Shown here piece after piece: positions 6,004 to 8,126 of a DNA stretch of 8,126 bases. This stretch comes from Natronohydrobacter sp. (GTDB lineage: Bacteria; Pseudomonadota; Alphaproteobacteria; Rhodobacterales; Rhodobacteraceae): positions 1-8,126 of the forward strand of contig SKIM01000229.1 in NCBI GenBank assembly GCA_007116445.1, read 5' to 3'. The translations under genes and the position numbers were made by a program. Position 1 is the stretch's first letter, and the number at the start of each line of letters is the position of its first letter. Below the pieces are notes generated by a model that was given only the letters and a program-made list of their open reading frames with translations, searched no databases and was not told where the DNA came from.

Positions 6004-6024
6004 ATTTTGCACAGCTTGCAAAAT
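6004..6024. promoter_or_regulatory. Perfect palindrome, possible operator upstream of rpmF
   Basis: ATTTTGCA and TGCAAAAT are exact inverted repeats separated by CAGCT, in an AT-rich patch 26 bases after the yceD stop. No T-tract follows on the + strand, so it is not a good terminator. It lies just upstream of the proposed rpmF -35 box, a usual place for a dimeric regulator site. I do not recognise the regulator. Confidence 0.5.
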
Positions 6025-6030
6025 CAGGGC

Positions 6031-6059
6031 TTGGAAGCCGGGGGCAATCCGTGTATTCC
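6031..6059 (+). promoter_or_regulatory. Putative rpmF promoter
   Basis: TTGGAA (6031-6036), a 17-base spacer and TATTCC (6054-6059) fit a sigma-70 promoter inside the 168-base yceD-rpmF gap. It would give a leader of about 80 bases containing a possible GGGCA/TGCCC hairpin. A separate promoter for a highly expressed ribosomal protein gene is plausible. Confidence 0.4.
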
Positions 6060-6145
6060 GCGCCAAATTCGTATCTTCTCACTTATGCGTCGGGACGGCT
6101 CTGATATGGGCACAGGTCGCGATGCCCGGACAACAGAGGTTTGAC

Positions 6146-6352
6146 ATGGCTGTTCAACAGAACCGCGTGACCCGCTCTCGCCGCAACATGCGTCGCGCAC
6201 ATGACGCGCTGGTTGCGGCCAACCCGAATGAATGCAGCAACTGTGGTGAGCTGAAGCGTCCGCATCATGTCTGCCCGTCCTGCGGGTTCTACGCGGATCG
6301 CGAAGTCATCGCATCGACCGGCACTGTCGATCTGGACGACGACGCGGCCTGA
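6146..6352 (+). CDS. rpmF: 50S ribosomal protein L32
   Basis: The 68-residue L32 protein of the large ribosomal subunit begins with the typical basic N-terminus MAVQQNRVTRSRRNMRRAHD. It carries an intact zinc-ribbon: Cys30 and Cys33 (ECSNC), then Cys43 and Cys46 (VCPSC), i.e. CX2C-X9-CX2C, so this is the zinc-binding form rather than a cysteine-free paralogue. The ATG at 6146 has AGAGGT 5 bases upstream; a longer in-frame reading from 5981 adds non-homologous sequence and was rejected. The acidic tail VDLDDDAA is short. It sits between yceD and plsX, the common bacterial order. Confidence 0.97.
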   Translation: MAVQQNRVTRSRRNMRRAHDALVAANPNECSNCGELKRPHHVCPSCGFYADREVIASTGTVDLDDDAA

Positions 6353-6360
6353 CCGGATCA

Positions 6361-6386
6361 CCCCGGTCCGCCGGGGGCGGCCCGGG
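6361..6386 (+). other. GC-rich alternative hairpins in the rpmF-plsX gap
   Basis: CCCCGG-TCCG-CCGGGG (6361-6376) forms a 6-bp stem with a tetraloop. It competes with CCGCC-GGG-GGCGG (6368-6380) and CCCGG at 6381-6385 pairing with CCGGG at 6371-6375. No T-run follows, so this is an RNA structure rather than an intrinsic terminator. It could slow read-through, mark an RNA processing point, or mask the plsX start. Confidence 0.55.
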
Positions 6387-6403
6387 CACGCGCGTAGCAC
6401 TGC

Positions 6404-7528
6404 ATGACGCAGGCATCATCCAAACTGATCACGATCTCCGTGGACGCGATGGGCGGCGATGCTGGCCCATCAGCTGTGGTGGAAGGCTGCGCGCGCTCAT
6501 TGTCGCGCAATGGGTCGCTACGCTTCATCCTGCATGGCGACGAAGCTGTGCTCGCGCCCCTCGTCAAGGCCCATGTCGGCCTGAAGGCGCAGGTGCGTAT
6601 TCATCACAGCCCCGATGTGGTGCGGATGGATGACAAGCCCAGCCAGGTGATGCGGCGTGGCAAGAACACGTCGATGTGGTCTGCCCTCACCTCGGTACGC
6701 GATGGCGACGCGCAGGCGGCTGTCTCTTGTGGCAATACCGGAGCGCTGATGGCCGTGGCGATGTTGCGGCTGCGCAAGCTGGACGGTGTCAGCCGTCCGG
6801 CGATTGCCTGTTTGTGGCCGTCGCGGGGCGAAAGCGGGTTCAACACGCTGCTGGATGTGGGCGCGGATGTACGCGCTGATGAAGAATCCCTGCTGCAATA
6901 TGCCCTGATGGGGGCAGCCTATTATCGCAATGCCTTTGATGCGCCCTTGCCGCGCGTGGGCTTGCTGAATGTCGGCACGGAAGATCACAAGGGCCGCGCC
7001 GAGATCAAGGAAGCGGCCCGCCTGATCGCCGAAGCTGCACCTCTGGGACGCTACGACTATGTCGGCTTTGTCGAGGGCAGCGATTTTGCCTCCGCGCATG
7101 TCGATGTGATCGTCACGGACGGCTTCACGGGCAATGTGGCGCTGAAGACTGGCGAAGGCACGGCCAAGCTGGTGGCCGACACGCTGCGCGAGGAATTCAC
7201 GGCATCGCTGCTGTCGAAGCTCGGGGCACTGGCCGCGACAGGACCGCTGCAGCGCCTGAAGAAGCGCATGGATCCGCGCCGCATGAATGGCGGGGTGTTT
7301 CTGGGGCTGAACGGGACCGTGGTCAAATCTCACGGCTCGGCGGATGCCACGGGTGTTTCCGCCGCGATCAAGCTGGCCTTTCGCCTGGCGCAGTCGGGGT
7401 TCCAGGATCGGATGGCCGAGCGGCTTGCATCCGTTGCTGAAACCGTTCAGGAACGTGTTCTGAGCGCAAAAGACCTGCGCGCCCCGCAACCTGACCTTCA
7501 GACCGATGACCAGGTAGACAAGACATGA
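6404..7528 (+). CDS. plsX: Phosphate acyltransferase PlsX (acyl-ACP:phosphate transacylase)
   Basis: This 374-residue enzyme makes acyl-phosphate from acyl-ACP and phosphate, the acyl donor for PlsY in phosphatidic acid synthesis; it works at the inner face of the membrane. Family motifs: ISVDAMGGDAGP (11-22), MRRGKNTSMWSAL (83-95), AAVSCGNTGALMA (105-117), GLLNVGTEDHKGRAEI (186-201), DVIVTDGFTGNVALKTGEGT (234-253) and FLGLNGTVVKSHGSAD (299-314). Length is slightly above the usual 340-360 because of a C-terminal tail. The ATG at 6404 is the only reasonable start, since an in-frame TAG lies at 6395-6397, yet no clear Shine-Dalgarno sequence precedes it. The stop overlaps the fabH start (ATGA), implying translational coupling. 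Confidence 0.97.
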   Translation: MTQASSKLITISVDAMGGDAGPSAVVEGCARSLSRNGSLRFILHGDEAVLAPLVKAHVGLKAQVRIHHSPDVVRMDDKPSQVMRRGKNTSMWSALTSVRDGDAQAAVSCGNTGALMAVAMLRLRKLDGVSRPAIACLWPSRGESGFNTLLDVGADVRADEESLLQYALMGAAYYRNAFDAPLPRVGLLNVGTEDHKGRAEIKEAARLIAEAAPLGRYDYVGFVEGSDFASAHVDVIVTDGFTGNVALKTGEGTAKLVADTLREEFTASLLSKLGALAATGPLQRLKKRMDPRRMNGGVFLGLNGTVVKSHGSADATGVSAAIKLAFRLAQSGFQDRMAERLASVAETVQERVLSAKDLRAPQPDLQTDDQVDKT

Positions 7529-8126
7529 AGATTATCCGGCCTGTGATTCGTGGCGCGGGTCACTATCTGCCCGCGCGTTGTGTCGAGAACAGCGAATTCG
7601 CCACCACGCTCGATACGAGTGATGAATGGATCGTGTCGCGTTCGGGGATCGAGCGGCGCCACATCGCGGCGGAAGATGAGTTCACATCGCATCTCGCGGT
7701 TCACGCAGCGCGCGCAGCGCTGGCCGATGCTGGTATTGCCGCCGATGAGATCGATGCCGTCATCGTCGCCACATCGACCCCTGATTACACATTTCCGGCC
7801 GTGGCGACGCAGGTTCAGGCCCAACTGGGGATCACAACCGGCTTCGCCTTCGACATTCAGGCGGTCTGCGCAGGGTTCATTTTCGCCCTCGCAAATGCCA
7901 GCGGATTGATTATGGCGCAACAGGCCAAGCGCATTCTGGTGATTGGCGCGGAAACCTTCTCGCGCATCATGGACCCGACCGACCGCAGCACAGCGGTGCT
8001 TTTTGGCGATGGTGCCGGCGCGATCGTGCTCGAAGCGCAGGAAGGCACTGGCGCCAGCAGCGACCGGGGCGTTCTGGCCTGTGACCTGAATTCAGACGGG
8101 CGCTATCTGGACCTGCTCTATGTCGA
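7525..8126 (+). CDS. fabH: Beta-ketoacyl-ACP synthase III (5' part, runs off the window)
   Basis: The first 200 codons of FabH are present. The enzyme condenses acetyl-CoA with malonyl-ACP to start fatty acid synthesis. The N-terminus (RPVIRGAGHYLPARCVENSE) and LDTSDEWIVSRSGIERRHIA (29-48) are typical, as are VATSTPDYTFPAVATQVQ (81-98), DIQAVCAGF with catalytic Cys115, IGAETFSRIMDPTDRSTAVL (140-159) and FGDGAGAIVLE (160-170). The His and Asn of the Cys-His-Asn triad lie beyond the right edge. The ATG at 7525 overlaps the plsX stop by four bases, with AGGT 9 bases upstream. No frameshift or internal stop is seen. Confidence 0.97.
   Translation, partial: MKIIRPVIRGAGHYLPARCVENSEFATTLDTSDEWIVSRSGIERRHIAAEDEFTSHLAVHAARAALADAGIAADEIDAVIVATSTPDYTFPAVATQVQAQLGITTGFAFDIQAVCAGFIFALANASGLIMAQQAKRILVIGAETFSRIMDPTDRSTAVLFGDGAGAIVLEAQEGTGASSDRGVLACDLNSDGRYLDLLYV

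Noticed and set aside
5981..6145. Upstream extension of rpmF
   Set aside because: L32 has a conserved start at MAVQQNRVTRSRR with a ribosome-binding site; the extension covers the putative promoter and palindrome.
6518..7489. 323-codon open frame on the - strand opposite plsX
   Set aside because: It is antisense to a complete PlsX with all family motifs and has His/Arg/Gln-rich shadow composition and no recognisable domain.
1..8126. A novel defence, mobile or secretion system
   Set aside because: All genes are assigned to core metabolism, envelope or ribosome families; no integrase, transposase, toxin-antitoxin pair, CRISPR array or atypical base composition was seen.

Overview
This window is ordinary, well-packed core chromosome from an alphaproteobacterium, most likely of the Rhodobacterales (Rhodobacter/Roseobacter relatives). 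The pointers are the GC-rich coding bias, a pyruvate dehydrogenase E1-beta subunit with its own N-terminal lipoyl domain, and the gene order bamE <- / -> yceD-rpmF-plsX-fabH, which I recall as typical of that order. I see no mobile element, CRISPR array, tRNA/rRNA gene or phage gene. Almost all of the DNA is coding, and the longest gene-free stretch is 194 bases (5190-5383).

Region 1 (1-2862, + strand) is the end of a pyruvate dehydrogenase operon: the last 37 codons of pdhA (E1-alpha), then pdhB (E1-beta) and pdhC (E2 acetyltransferase). It closes at a strong intrinsic terminator (2913-2941). No lpd (E3) gene follows in the window. pdhB and pdhC start with near-identical lipoyl domains and share a perfect 23-base palindrome-bearing repeat in their Ala/Pro linkers.

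Region 2 (2946-5189, - strand) is read right to left as bamE (outer-membrane assembly lipoprotein), an OlsB-type acyl-ACP N-acyltransferase (ornithine lipid synthesis) and cysE (serine acetyltransferase). cysE converges on pdhC across the terminator. The 50-base gap between bamE and olsB suggests cotranscription. cysE may have its own promoter in the 97-base gap before it.

Region 3 (5384-8126, + strand) is yceD (DUF177), rpmF (ribosomal protein L32), plsX (acyl-ACP:phosphate acyltransferase) and the first 200 codons of fabH (beta-ketoacyl-ACP synthase III), which runs off the right edge. plsX and fabH overlap by ATGA. rpmF probably has its own promoter and lies downstream of a perfect 8+8 palindrome that looks like an operator.

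Many of the genes handle acetyl or acyl groups. PDH makes acetyl-CoA, CysE and FabH consume it, and OlsB and PlsX draw on acyl-ACP for membrane lipids. bamE, yceD and rpmF link this to envelope and ribosome assembly. I found no undescribed system. The items worth a second look are regulatory and structural: the palindrome upstream of rpmF, the hairpin-filled rpmF-plsX gap with no clear ribosome-binding site for plsX, the hexamer array beside the yceD ribosome-binding site, the divergent promoters that appear to share a -35 box, and the repeat in the pdh linkers.
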